64,000 bases of DNA from positions 1 through 64,000 of the forward strand of contig JAVBMT010000017.1 in assembly GCA_031552195.1 (NCBI GenBank). Reading direction: 5' to 3'. The translations under genes and the position numbers were made by a program. Origin of the DNA: JAVBMP01 sp031552195. GTDB lineage: Bacteria > Desulfobacterota > Desulfovibrionia > Desulfovibrionales > Desulfovibrionaceae. Below the pieces are notes generated by a model, which saw only the letters and a program-made list of their open reading frames with translations, had not been told where the DNA came from and made no database searches. This document shows positions 46,444 to 55,500 of this stretch, in pieces; the first letter of the stretch is position 1, and each line of letters begins with the position of its first letter.

Positions 46444-46469
46444 TATTGCGTATTGAAGCGGCGAACGGC

Positions 46470-47231
46470 CTATTTGGCTCCGAAGCCGGCCGCGTAACGG
46501 GCCATGGCGTTTCTGCCGGCGCCCGCTCCGAAACCCTGCGGAACCAGAGGGGGAGGGGTTTGCGGATTGCCCTGGCTCTGTTCCTGAACCGGCGGCGTAT
46601 CAGGCGCGGCTTTAGAGGCAGCCTGGGCCGCCTCGTCTTCCGTTTTAGCCGCCGCCGGAGTGTAGACTTTTTCCTGAGCCGCAACGGTTTCCGTTTGGGC
46701 CGGGGCCGCGCCGAAACCGGCGCCTTGCTGGGCATACAGGCTGCTTCTCTTCGCCCCGCTGATCTGGGCGGCCGCCTGCTGGGTAAAGGCCACCGGCGTA
46801 CGCATGGAGCTTCCGGCTGAAGGCGTCTGGCCGGTGACTATTTCCTGCGCCGCGCCCATGGCTTCCGGGGTGTCGATAATTTGGGCGTAGGCGCTGCGCA
46901 GCCCGGCCATTATTTTGATTACTTCGTCAACAATCGCGGTGTCCATTTTCAGGTTGGCGGTAGCCAGCCTTGTGTTGCACCAGAAATAGAGGTTGTGAAG
47001 ATTTTCCGCCAGGTCCTGCCCCTTGCCGGGGTTCAGCGAACTGTCCAGCTCGCTTATTATATCCATGGCCTTGGATATGAGAATGCCTTTTCCGGCGTAA
47101 TCTTTTTCGTTTATTTTCGCTTTGGCCCGCACCAGAAAGTTTATCGCCCCATCGTAAAGAATGAGCAACACCTGCCCGGGCGAAGTTGTGGTTACGCTGG
47201 TCTGGTTGTAAGCTTGCGCCCCTTTTTGCAT
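46470..47231 (-). CDS. fliS: Flagellar export chaperone FliS with long C-terminal tail
   Basis: FliS binds the C-terminus of flagellin in the cytoplasm and prevents premature polymerisation before export. Residues 1-125 are a normal FliS helical bundle (AYNQTSVTTTSPGQVLLILY, DGAINFLVRAKAKINEKDYA, FWCNTRLATANLKMD). A further 125 residues rich in Ala, Gln and Pro follow, about twice the family length. The ATG at 47231 (GGGGACACAG upstream) is preferred over an in-frame start at 47336. It lies 120 bases downstream of fliD in the same direction. Confidence 0.9.
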   Translation of the reverse strand: MQKGAQAYNQTSVTTTSPGQVLLILYDGAINFLVRAKAKINEKDYAGKGILISKAMDIISELDSSLNPGKGQDLAENLHNLYFWCNTRLATANLKMDTAIVDEVIKIMAGLRSAYAQIIDTPEAMGAAQEIVTGQTPSAGSSMRTPVAFTQQAAAQISGAKRSSLYAQQGAGFGAAPAQTETVAAQEKVYTPAAAKTEDEAAQAASKAAPDTPPVQEQSQGNPQTPPPLVPQGFGAGAGRNAMARYAAGFGAK

Positions 47232-47351
47232 CTGTGTCCCCTTTTGCTTGGTTGTCCTGTTCTTGCGAGCGGGCGGAAATTTTGCCCGAAGCATCCGCTC
47301 CGGTTTTTTATGCAACGTGCCGTTATGATCTTCCACCCGGCGTTTTATCTT

Positions 47352-49442
47352 TTATTTACTGCTTCCGGAGCCCAACTGCTTGACCTGGGACTCGATTTGC
47401 GAACTCAGGCTGTCATACCTCTTCAGCACCGCCTCAAGGCGGGCGAAGCGCAGCCTGGTGGTTCTTTCCCAGTTCTTGACCCGCTCGTCTTCCCGCACGA
47501 TTTTCTTGTCGATATTCTTCATGATCTCTTTGTATTCATTTTCCAGAATAGTCAGAGTGCCTTTGCGCGTGTCGGTAGGGCCTTCGTCGCGGTCGAGAAA
47601 ATCCTGGTCGATCATGGTTTTCAGGCTGGTAAGCTTGCCTTCTTTTACGCGCACCGTGGAATCGCCCTGCGGAATTGTTTGCAGGTCGGACGGTTTGAAC
47701 CCGTCAAGGTCTGAACTTGGGGCGAAGCTTATCTGGCTGCCGCCGCTTCCGGACATTTCAAGGTGCATTTTCCCGGAAGAGTCGGACACAAGCCTGGCCG
47801 CCACGCCGGAACCGTCGGCGTTAATAGCGTCGCGCAGGCCTTCAAGCGTCATGACGCCGTCTACTGTGTGCGAATAGGTATTTCCGCCGTAAGTGTAGGC
47901 GAAGGTTTTGTTGGATCCGCTGGCGTTTATGGGCTGGGTTTCGTCAGCGACCGCCTTTTGCGAAATGGCGGTGTGGCTTTGCGCCGGGTGAACGCCTGGC
48001 GTCAGGTTATAGACGTTCAGCGTGATGCCGTCGGCGTCGTTCGGCCCGCCGGCCCCGAACTTGTCGAGAAAGAGCCTGTTGCCGCTCAGGACGGTGGCGG
48101 CTTTTCCGTTGATTGTGGCGGAGGTAATGTTTCCGCCGGAATCCACTTCGTAGCTTACCTTATATTCCCCGGCCTTGGTAAAACCGGCCATGGTGGATTC
48201 CACGCCGAAATCTTTCGAATCCGTGCTGGCCTTGGCGTTTGAGGAAAAGAATTCCGCGACGGCCTGGGGGTTTTTGTCAAGCACGTCGGTAAATACCGGC
48301 AGAGAGCTTTTGGTATTGAAAATAAGCATGCCGAAGGTGCTGGAGGCGCTGTCGGCGTCCGTCACAATGCCCAGGTGTGCCAGCGAAGAGATGGCGTCGC
48401 CGCTGATGAAGCCCAGGGGGTCTTTACCTTCGTATTCAAACCCCTTGGCCTTGTCCATAAGGGAGGTTTTCAGTTTGGACGTAATGAGCTGTATGCCGTA
48501 GTTGCCGGTGAGCACCCCGCCTTTTTGCGCTTCATACTGGTTTTGGGAATCCTCGGGCAGGAAAACGTTTTTGTTCTCGTCAACTTTTGTCTTCTGCTGC
48601 AAAAGAAAGCGGACTTCATTCATTTTATCAACGAACTGAACAACGTTTTCTTTTATTTTTTCCTTGTCGATAGAAACTGTTACGGAGGTTTTCCCGAGAG
48701 AGTACAGGTTTACACTGCACCCTTCAATAACGTCCGTGAGGGTGTTGCTGGAGGTTTCCAGCCAGGTGTTGGCCGGCCAGCCGTTCACCTTCACCTGGGC
48801 GTTTTGCCCCTGGCTTGCAATCCAGTTGGTTCCGCCGAAGCTTGCCGGGTCTATGTTCAAGGTGGTTTGCGCGCCAAGCTCCATGCTGTGCAATTGCATG
48901 ACAACGCCGTTTGCCCCGGTTATCAGGCTGGCCCGCACTCCGGTGTTGGCATTGTTAATAAGGTTTTTCAGCCCTTCAAGGTTTGTTCCCGGCTCTACCC
49001 TGACGGTATGTTCCGTGCCTTTATAGGTGTAGGTGAAGCTTGCGGTCGTGCTGCCGGTATTGATGGATTGGAACTTGTCGGCCAGGCCGGTGTCAAGGGT
49101 GGCCTGGCTGCTGCTGGCCAACTGGTTCACTTCAATATTGTAAGTGCCTTCTATGGCTTTGCTGCCGGGCACGATAGAGGCGACGGAGGAATTTGAGGAA
49201 ACGGCGTTTTTTACCAGAAAGCTTTCCTCAGTGTTCATGGTGCTGAGAAAAGAGCTGAAAGAGGCCAGTTTTTCGCGCACTTCACCGAATGCCTGGAGGC
49301 GTATGTTCCAGTCATTCTTCCACTTGAGCATTTTTTGGGCAGGCATGAGCTCCAGCTTTTTCAGCTGGGTGATCATGGTGTCAAAATCCGTGCCGTTGCC
49401 AAGGCCGGTGAAGTGTATGCTGCCGGATGCGTATTCAGGCAT
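47352..49442 (-). CDS. fliD: Flagellar filament capping protein
   Basis: FliD forms the cap that folds flagellin monomers at the growing filament tip. The 696-residue protein has the N-terminal D0 motif (GSIHFTGLGNGTDFDTMITQ, LKKLELMPAQKML), an extended variable middle including an internal FliD_C-type duplication, and the C-terminal coiled coil (RVKNWERTTRLRFARLEAVL, KRYDSLSSQIESQVKQL). It is longer than the E. coli protein by over 200 residues, as in other Desulfovibrio relatives. rluB is divergent upstream. Confidence 0.93.
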   Translation of the reverse strand: MPEYASGSIHFTGLGNGTDFDTMITQLKKLELMPAQKMLKWKNDWNIRLQAFGEVREKLASFSSFLSTMNTEESFLVKNAVSSNSSVASIVPGSKAIEGTYNIEVNQLASSSQATLDTGLADKFQSINTGSTTASFTYTYKGTEHTVRVEPGTNLEGLKNLINNANTGVRASLITGANGVVMQLHSMELGAQTTLNIDPASFGGTNWIASQGQNAQVKVNGWPANTWLETSSNTLTDVIEGCSVNLYSLGKTSVTVSIDKEKIKENVVQFVDKMNEVRFLLQQKTKVDENKNVFLPEDSQNQYEAQKGGVLTGNYGIQLITSKLKTSLMDKAKGFEYEGKDPLGFISGDAISSLAHLGIVTDADSASSTFGMLIFNTKSSLPVFTDVLDKNPQAVAEFFSSNAKASTDSKDFGVESTMAGFTKAGEYKVSYEVDSGGNITSATINGKAATVLSGNRLFLDKFGAGGPNDADGITLNVYNLTPGVHPAQSHTAISQKAVADETQPINASGSNKTFAYTYGGNTYSHTVDGVMTLEGLRDAINADGSGVAARLVSDSSGKMHLEMSGSGGSQISFAPSSDLDGFKPSDLQTIPQGDSTVRVKEGKLTSLKTMIDQDFLDRDEGPTDTRKGTLTILENEYKEIMKNIDKKIVREDERVKNWERTTRLRFARLEAVLKRYDSLSSQIESQVKQLGSGSSK

Positions 49443-49640
49443 GGGTTACCTCGTTTCGGAAAAAATTGCCGCGAAAAACAGCTTTTCACTTTTAAGCTAG
49501 CAATTTTTATGCCATCCCCTAAAACAAAAGCGGAGGGAAAACCTTTGCTTCCGCGCTTTTTATGCTGTAAAGATTCCGGGCGGGGAACCTTCCTTCTTGC
49601 TTTCCATATCGGACCTAACCGCGTAAACTTTAAAATAATT

Positions 49641-50471
49641 ATGAAAAATAATCATTCCGGGCCTTTTTCCGGCCAAAAGAAAAGCGGCGGGCACAGCGCC
49701 GCAAACGCCGCAACACGCGGTGGAACGGGCGAAGAAGGCGGGTTGCGCCTGAACAAGGCCATTTCCGGAGCGGGGATATGTTCGCGCCGTCAGGCTGACA
49801 GGCTGGTGGAAGAGGGCCGTGTCAAGGTGAACGGTGAAATAACCCGCGAACTCGGGCTCAGGCTCGAACCGGGCGACAGGCTCGAAGTTGACGGTAAAGT
49901 TGTTAATTTCGCCCCGGATGCTTCAAGGCCGTTTTGCTATTTCATGCTGCACAAACCCGTTCAGGTGGTGAGCACCGCCCATGACCCGGAAGGCAGGCAG
50001 ACCGTGCTTGATTTCCTGCCGCCGCATCTGGCCGGGCGTCGGCTTTATCCTGTGGGGCGGCTGGATTATTTTTCCGAAGGCCTTATTCTGCTTACGGATG
50101 ACGGCGAGCTTACCAACCGCCTTACCCACCCGAAGCACCATTTGCCTAAAATTTATGTGGTTGACCTGCGTGAGGAACCGACGCCGGAACAGATCAGGAT
50201 AATGCGTTCCGGCATGACCCTGGCGGAAGGGGAAAAGTTGGCGCCGGTCGAAATTAAAACAGACCCGGCAAGGCCGACGCGCCTGGAAATGACCTTGCGG
50301 CAAGGCGTGAACCGGCAGATACGGCGCATGTTCCGCGATTTCGGCCTGACTATCCTGCGTTTGCGGCGGGTGGGGCAGGGGCCTTTACGCCTTGCCGACC
50401 TGCCCAAAGGGCAGGGGCGGGAGCTGAATGCGGCGGAAATTGCGGAACTGCGTAAGGCGGCCGGACTGTGA
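49641..50471 (+). CDS. 23S rRNA pseudouridine synthase, RluB/RsuA family
   Basis: A 276-residue pseudouridine synthase of the RsuA/RluB family, probably acting on rRNA. An S4 RNA-binding domain (RLNKAISGAGICSRRQADRL, residues 35-85) is followed by the catalytic domain with the nucleophile Asp in GRLDYFSEGLILLTDDGEL and the LRQGVNRQIRRMFRDFG motif. RluB is likely but RluE/RsuA cannot be excluded. The ATG at 49641 is chosen because upstream codons run into fliD's start region. The first 30 residues are Gly/Ser/Ala-rich. Confidence 0.88.
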   Translation: MKNNHSGPFSGQKKSGGHSAANAATRGGTGEEGGLRLNKAISGAGICSRRQADRLVEEGRVKVNGEITRELGLRLEPGDRLEVDGKVVNFAPDASRPFCYFMLHKPVQVVSTAHDPEGRQTVLDFLPPHLAGRRLYPVGRLDYFSEGLILLTDDGELTNRLTHPKHHLPKIYVVDLREEPTPEQIRIMRSGMTLAEGEKLAPVEIKTDPARPTRLEMTLRQGVNRQIRRMFRDFGLTILRLRRVGQGPLRLADLPKGQGRELNAAEIAELRKAAGL

Positions 50472-50512
50472 AAAAAAGATTTGCCGCAATGTAAAATAAC
50501 ATTGCAAAGCTA

Positions 50513-50541
50513 TTGCAAAGTCTTCATTCTTAAGATAATTT
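50513..50541 (+). promoter_or_regulatory. Promoter of the HU gene
   Basis: TTGCAA (50513-50518), 17 bases and TAATTT (50536-50541) fit sigma-70. A hairpin GGCTGCTTT-G-AAAGCAGCC (50615-50633) follows in the leader, about 48 bases before the start codon. Confidence 0.45.
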
Positions 50542-50680
50542 TCTGAAAAGGTGATACGTAACCATTTTTTATATGTTGCAAGTTAGCTTGAGGGGATGGA
50601 AAAATGCTGCGGGGGGCTGCTTTGAAAGCAGCCGTTGAGGCTATTTTAAAGATTTGAGTATTTCTATTAGGGAGGATCTA

Positions 50681-50956
50681 ATGAACAAGAGTGAACTGGT
50701 AAAAGCCTTGGCGGAAGAAAAATCTTTGCCGATGGACGAAGCCGCCGCCATGGTGGATATCTTTTTCGACAAAATGAAAAATGCCCTGCTTGAGGGCAGC
50801 CGGGTAGAAATACGCGGGCTTGGCAGCTTCAAGCTGAAAGAGTACGGCGGTTACGTCGGGCGTAACCCCAAAACCGGCGAATCTGTTAAAGTAAAACCCA
50901 AAAAACTTCCTTTCTTCCGGGCGGGCAAAGAACTTAAAGAGTACCTTAATGCCTGA
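50681..50956 (+). CDS. HU/IHF-family nucleoid protein
   Basis: A 91-residue DNA-bending protein with the family's helices and beta arms: NKSELVKALAEEKSLPMDEA, then GSRVEIRGLGSFKLKEYGGY and GRNPKTGESVKVKPKKLPFF. The Arg-Asn-Pro tip that inserts between base pairs is present. GGGAGGA is four bases before the ATG. HU and IHF-beta cannot be told apart safely. Its last codons overlap the start of the next gene. Confidence 0.92.
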   Translation: MNKSELVKALAEEKSLPMDEAAAMVDIFFDKMKNALLEGSRVEIRGLGSFKLKEYGGYVGRNPKTGESVKVKPKKLPFFRAGKELKEYLNA

Positions 50957-52001
50957 TTTCCCGGTTTTCGCCGTAAAACAGGATAATGCGCCGCAACGGG
51001 GCATGTTGCCTGTTTTCTTTTTTGTCTTGTTTTGCTTCGCCGGATTTTTTCCGGCGTTTGCTTTCGGAGCCGGGTTTGAAGAAGATTTTTCAACCCCCCT
51101 GGCCACTCCGTCCGGGGAGCGGGCTTCGTCAGGCTTCGGCCCGGCCTTGCGCATCATTTATTGCGCGGAAAGCAAAGGGGAGCTTTTCCCTTGCCCCACC
51201 TGCGGCAGTAACGCCTTGGGCGGGCTTGCCAGGCGCTCGGCAAAGCTGTCCGCACTGCGGGCTGAAGCGCCAAACTCCGTGCATATTATCGGGCCGGGCG
51301 AATTTTTGCCTGACGGCGCGGGAATAATACCCACAGCGGCCGATACGGAAAACAAGTACCCTTCAAAGCAGGATTTCTCCGCCAGGGAAGTGCTGGAAGC
51401 CTACAGGCTTACCAGGCCGGACGCGGTATACCTTTCCATAGCCTCGGCGGCCTGGTTCAAGCAGGCCAAGGTTTCCCTGCCCGCGTCATTCCAGGCTGCG
51501 GACAAGTCTTTTCCCGTCAAAATCATCCGGGTTGGCGAACGCAAACTCGGCCTGGTGTTCATGCCTCCTTTGGAAAGCGAATCGCCTTCGGAGGCGGACA
51601 GGCAAAAATTTCAGTTGGAGTTTTTCCCGAAAGCCCTTTCTGTGGGGCGCGAGCTGCGCTCCAGGACCGATCTGGTCATAGGCGTCAGTTCTTGGGGGCA
51701 GGCGGTGGAAGAAAGTTTTCTTGCCCAGGCGGACGGAGTTTTTGACGTGATTCTGGGCGGTGGAGAAGGGGTGCCTTTTCCGGTTGTTCAGCGGAAATCG
51801 GCCCACGGTATCTTGTGGCTGCGGGCCGATATGCGAGGGCGGGCCATCAACGTTCTGGACTTGTCCAAATGGCCGTCACGCCAGGCCGCCCTGGCTGACC
51901 CGTGGATAGAAGACCTGAATTTTCGCGCCGAACAGATTTACCTTGGGCCGAATATTCAGGACGATGCGGCTGTAAACAAAATTCTCCTGCCCGGAAAATA
52001 G
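50949..52001 (+). CDS. Exported protein, UshA/metallophosphatase-like remnant
   Basis: A 350-residue exported protein whose signal peptide lies at about residues 19-42 (MLPVFFFVLFCFAGFFPAFA). The region ESKGELFPCPTCGSNALGGLARR recalls the GELxPCGC..LGGLARR signature of exported UshA-like phosphoesterases, but the metal-binding Asp/His motifs are weak. A second start at 51003 begins exactly at the signal peptide. Overlap with the HU gene (50949-50956) implies coupled translation. A function as a divergent or non-catalytic 5'-nucleotidase relative is inferred. Confidence 0.6.
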   Translation: MPDFPVFAVKQDNAPQRGMLPVFFFVLFCFAGFFPAFAFGAGFEEDFSTPLATPSGERASSGFGPALRIIYCAESKGELFPCPTCGSNALGGLARRSAKLSALRAEAPNSVHIIGPGEFLPDGAGIIPTAADTENKYPSKQDFSAREVLEAYRLTRPDAVYLSIASAAWFKQAKVSLPASFQAADKSFPVKIIRVGERKLGLVFMPPLESESPSEADRQKFQLEFFPKALSVGRELRSRTDLVIGVSSWGQAVEESFLAQADGVFDVILGGGEGVPFPVVQRKSAHGILWLRADMRGRAINVLDLSKWPSRQAALADPWIEDLNFRAEQIYLGPNIQDDAAVNKILLPGK

Positions 52002-52053
52002 GCGAAAACGAAGCGGTGAAAAACCTTGGGGCTTTTGTGTGAACAAGGCCCCA

Positions 52054-52248
52054 GAGCGGAGTAAACTTTGACTTTTTATATCTGCCAGTTGCGCTCCATT
52101 CCTGCCTGTTGTGAAAAGCATACAACACTCAAAGATTCTTTAGATACGCAAAAGGGAAGCTTTTGCTAAAGACACGTTGCGCTGCTCGCTTGCAGACTCC
52201 CGCTACGCGGTATCCCGGGGAGATAAATATTTTCAATGTAATCCGCTC
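52054..52248. repeat. MITE-like element B
   Basis: A 195-base non-coding element with ends GAGCGGAGTAAACTTTGAC and, as complement, GAGCGGATTACATTGAAAA. It shares with element A the segment AAAG.CACG..GCGCTGCTCGCTTGC and a TTTGACTTT..ATATCT block near the left end. The right end is followed by TA, which together with the terminal base provides the stop codon of slyX; the left flank is CA. Hairpins GCAAAAG...CTTTTGC and CTTGGGGC...GGCCCCAG flank or lie in it. Confidence 0.55.
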
Positions 52249-52481
52249 TAATCAAGCCCGGAATAGTGCGGCGGTTTGGCGTTCTGAGGCGTTTCCATCC
52301 CTTCGAGATATTCTTCCAGCAAGGCTATTTTTTCTTTGGCCTTGCGCAATTCCTGAGAAATAGCGTTTATCTCGCCCTGCTGCGCGAACAGGGCTTCATG
52401 CAGCTCGGCCAGGAGACGTTCCTGAAAAAACTGGTTTTCTTCAAGGCGGTCAAGGCGTTCCGCGTCATTTGCTGCGCTCAT
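52248..52481 (-). CDS. slyX: SlyX-family protein
   Basis: A 77-residue, mostly helical coiled-coil protein matching SlyX (ERLDRLEENQFFQERLLAEL, then HEALFAQQGEINAISQELRK). Its function is unclear in all species. The ATG at 52481 is preferred over 52604, whose extra 41 codons look non-coding. Its stop codon uses the end of MITE element B. It follows the large TPR gene by 40 bases in the same direction. Confidence 0.82.
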   Translation of the reverse strand: MSAANDAERLDRLEENQFFQERLLAELHEALFAQQGEINAISQELRKAKEKIALLEEYLEGMETPQNAKPPHYSGLD

Positions 52482-52521
52482 GCTGCATTCTCTTTGCCGG
52501 GTTTGCGTTTTTTGGGTTTTA

Positions 52522-55500
52522 TCATATCTCTCCAGTGCTTGAGAACCCGGCCGCATTTGTGCGCAGATCGTATTCGCGCAAGGCTGAAGCCGCCATGCGT
52601 CCATACATGGTGGCCGGGTATTTTCCTGAAAGTTCAGCCATTATGGCACGCCAATTTTCCATATCACCCCGGTTTCTATAAATTTTAGCCCGGTTATATT
52701 GCAGGGAGAGATATTCTTCCGAACCCGGCTGCACGTATTTTTGCAGCATATTCGCGTAATCAAGGGCCTCCAGCGACTTTCCGGCTATATTGGCCAAGTC
52801 CATCAGCATGTTGAGAAGGTTTTGTATTTTGTCGTTATCCGCCTTTTCAGGTTTTTCTTCCGCCAGTTCCAGCAAAAGCGTCAAGGAATCGCACCCCACA
52901 TTATAGGCGGTTTCAAAATCCTGAAGATCGCGCGACGAGCGGGAAAGAAAGTAAAAAATATAGGCTTGCTGCTGTTTGGTCAGCATGCTGTTGCTGTGAA
53001 GCTTCTTCCAGATGACGGAGGCCTGGGCGCGCTTGTCCATATTTTCATAGGCCAGGGCCAGGGCGTAGTCCAACTGCGTTTGCAGTTCCGGCGTCAATTC
53101 CCATAATTCTATGCGGGCGGCGGTTTCTTCTATCTTCTGCCATTGCTCGTGCTCTAGAAAAATACTCAGGGCCAGACTCAGGGCCATTTCCGAATATTGC
53201 GGTTGTTTGCTTAAAAAGAGCGGCTCAAGAATAAGCAGGGCGCCGTCCGGATTTTTATTCATGACCATGCTGGTGGCGAGCCCGACGCGGCTGGCCGGGT
53301 CAAGTTCGTTCGCCTGCTCGCTAAGAATGGGGTAGCGTTCCCACAAGTCGCGTACCGGAGCGTAAACCTGGTCGGCCACGCGCTCCGAGGTCATTACGGA
53401 AAAGGCCTGCATGGCCACTTCTCTGGCGCGCGCCGCAAGAACCGGGTCAAGGTTGGGCGTTTGGGCCAGGATGCTGCATTGTTCAAGGGCGTCGGCGTAT
53501 TTTTTCTCCCAGAGGTGCCACATGGCCAGCTTGAGGCGGGCTATGGGAACCAGCTGGCTGTTCGGATGTTTTTTTATGATTTCCTCATATACCTCGGTAG
53601 GGCGCAGGGCTATGCTTCTATCGAACACAGGGAAAATTTCCGCCGGCCTGGGCGAGTCATAAATGCCGTCTTCAGCCAGCCGCATTTTAGCGACAAGGCC
53701 GGCGTCGGTGTCAGGAAAGCGTTGCAGAACTTCGGCATAAACCTCCTGTGCCGCTTCTTTCTGCTTCATTGAGTAGTAAATGTCGCCTATGCGCGTGAGA
53801 ACTATGTCCGCATCCGGCGCGTTCGGCATTAGGTTGTAATAGGTCCAGTAGGAAAGGGCCGCGCGTTCTTTTTCGCCGGCGCGGGAAAGAACGTCTCCGG
53901 TCATGGCGAGCACCGGCGGATACTCCAGGTAATAGTCCGGCCAGCGGCCTTCAATGAAGTTCACCATGCTCAGGGCCTGATCGGCGTAGCCCAGGGCGTG
54001 GTAGGCCCTGCCCAGGCCTATGGCCGCGTCGCGGGTGTACTGGCTGTCAGGGTAGGCGTCCACTATATGGGAGAACTGGTCCGCCGCCGCCTGATAATCA
54101 CCTCTGCGCATCAGGTAGTCCGCCACATAAAAGTATGAAAGCGGAACTTCTGCGTCATCCGGGAATTTTTTGCGCAGAAGGTTGAAGTAGGCGTCTGACA
54201 TGGAGCGGTTCCCGGCCGCAAGGTATATGTACCCAAGACGCAGGTAGGCGGCAGCGTTGCGCGGAGAATCAAGGTTGTAGTTTATGGCCGCCATGGTGGA
54301 ATTTTCTATCGCCGCAAAATTTTCAACCGGGTCGGCCTTATGCAGGGCGAATATCATGTCGGCTCTGCGGTGCAGGGCTTGTTCTCGTTGTTTTTTGTCC
54401 TCCAGGAGCGGGTTGCGCAAAAGCTCTTCAAGGCTGGTCAAGGCGTCGCTGAATTTTCCCTCGCCGATTTGCGTTTCCACATTTTTCAAAACCTCCGCCG
54501 GGTCCGGGGGTGGAGGAACCGGGTTGCCCTGCGCGTCAATATATATGACTTCCTGTTTAGCGTCAGGTTTTGCTTCCGGCATTGGAGAAGCGGCGTGGCC
54601 GCCGCCTGTTCCGGCCGCCTGGACGGAACTATGGCCGCCGGAGCTGGCCGGGGCGTTTTGGCTGAGCTGTCCGGCCGGAACTTGCGCCGCGCTGCCGGAG
54701 ACGTTCTCTTGCCCGCCGGGCTTCAGGGGAATTTTTTGTCCGGCCTGCACCAGGGTTGAAGACGCATTCTGAGTTCCGTTTTGTTGCGCGCCGTCAGGGG
54801 CCGGGCTGGCTTCAACGGTTTTGCCGGAGGGTTGAGCCGGGGCGGCGGGCGTTTTCGCCCCCCGTTCCAATGTTCCGCCCGGCGAAACGGCGGGACTGTC
54901 GGGCAGAGGGCGATCCGTAGCCTTGAAGCGGACGAGGCTTCCATCCGGCCTGACCGTTTCAAGCAACGGCTTGACTATTTGCGGCTTTGCCGGAGGCGGC
55001 ACGTCAGAGGACTGTACAGGCTGGGCCTGTGCAGCCGGAGCGGCCGCCGGAACCGCCGTTTCACCCGGCGCGGGGGAAGTTTTTTTTGACGTTTCAGGAC
55101 CGTCGGCTGACGGCGCGGGCGGCGTCATTACAGGAAGTTGTGCCGCCGGGCCTGGAATTTCCGGAGGGATTGGAGGCTGCGCGGGTTTTACGGCGGTTTC
55201 CGGAGCCGAAGTCCGAGGCGGAACCGGGGGTTCCGGGGTGGGCTGCGGTTTTGTTGCCGCCTGGCTGTTGCTGTTTTTTCCCCCGTTGCTTCGGTCGCCG
55301 CTTCCGTTTTGAGCGGGAGCGGGGGAATTGTTTATGACGATGGGGCCGCCGCCGGTTTCCCGCGCGGCCTGGCCGGGGCCTGTTCCGCGCGCGGGCGGGG
55401 CGGCCGGCGTTTGACGCGGCGCGGAGCCTGAAACGGACAGCAAGGGAGTTTGGCTGACGGTTTGGCCCGGGCCGGAGCCAGCGCTTTCTTTTGCCGGCAT

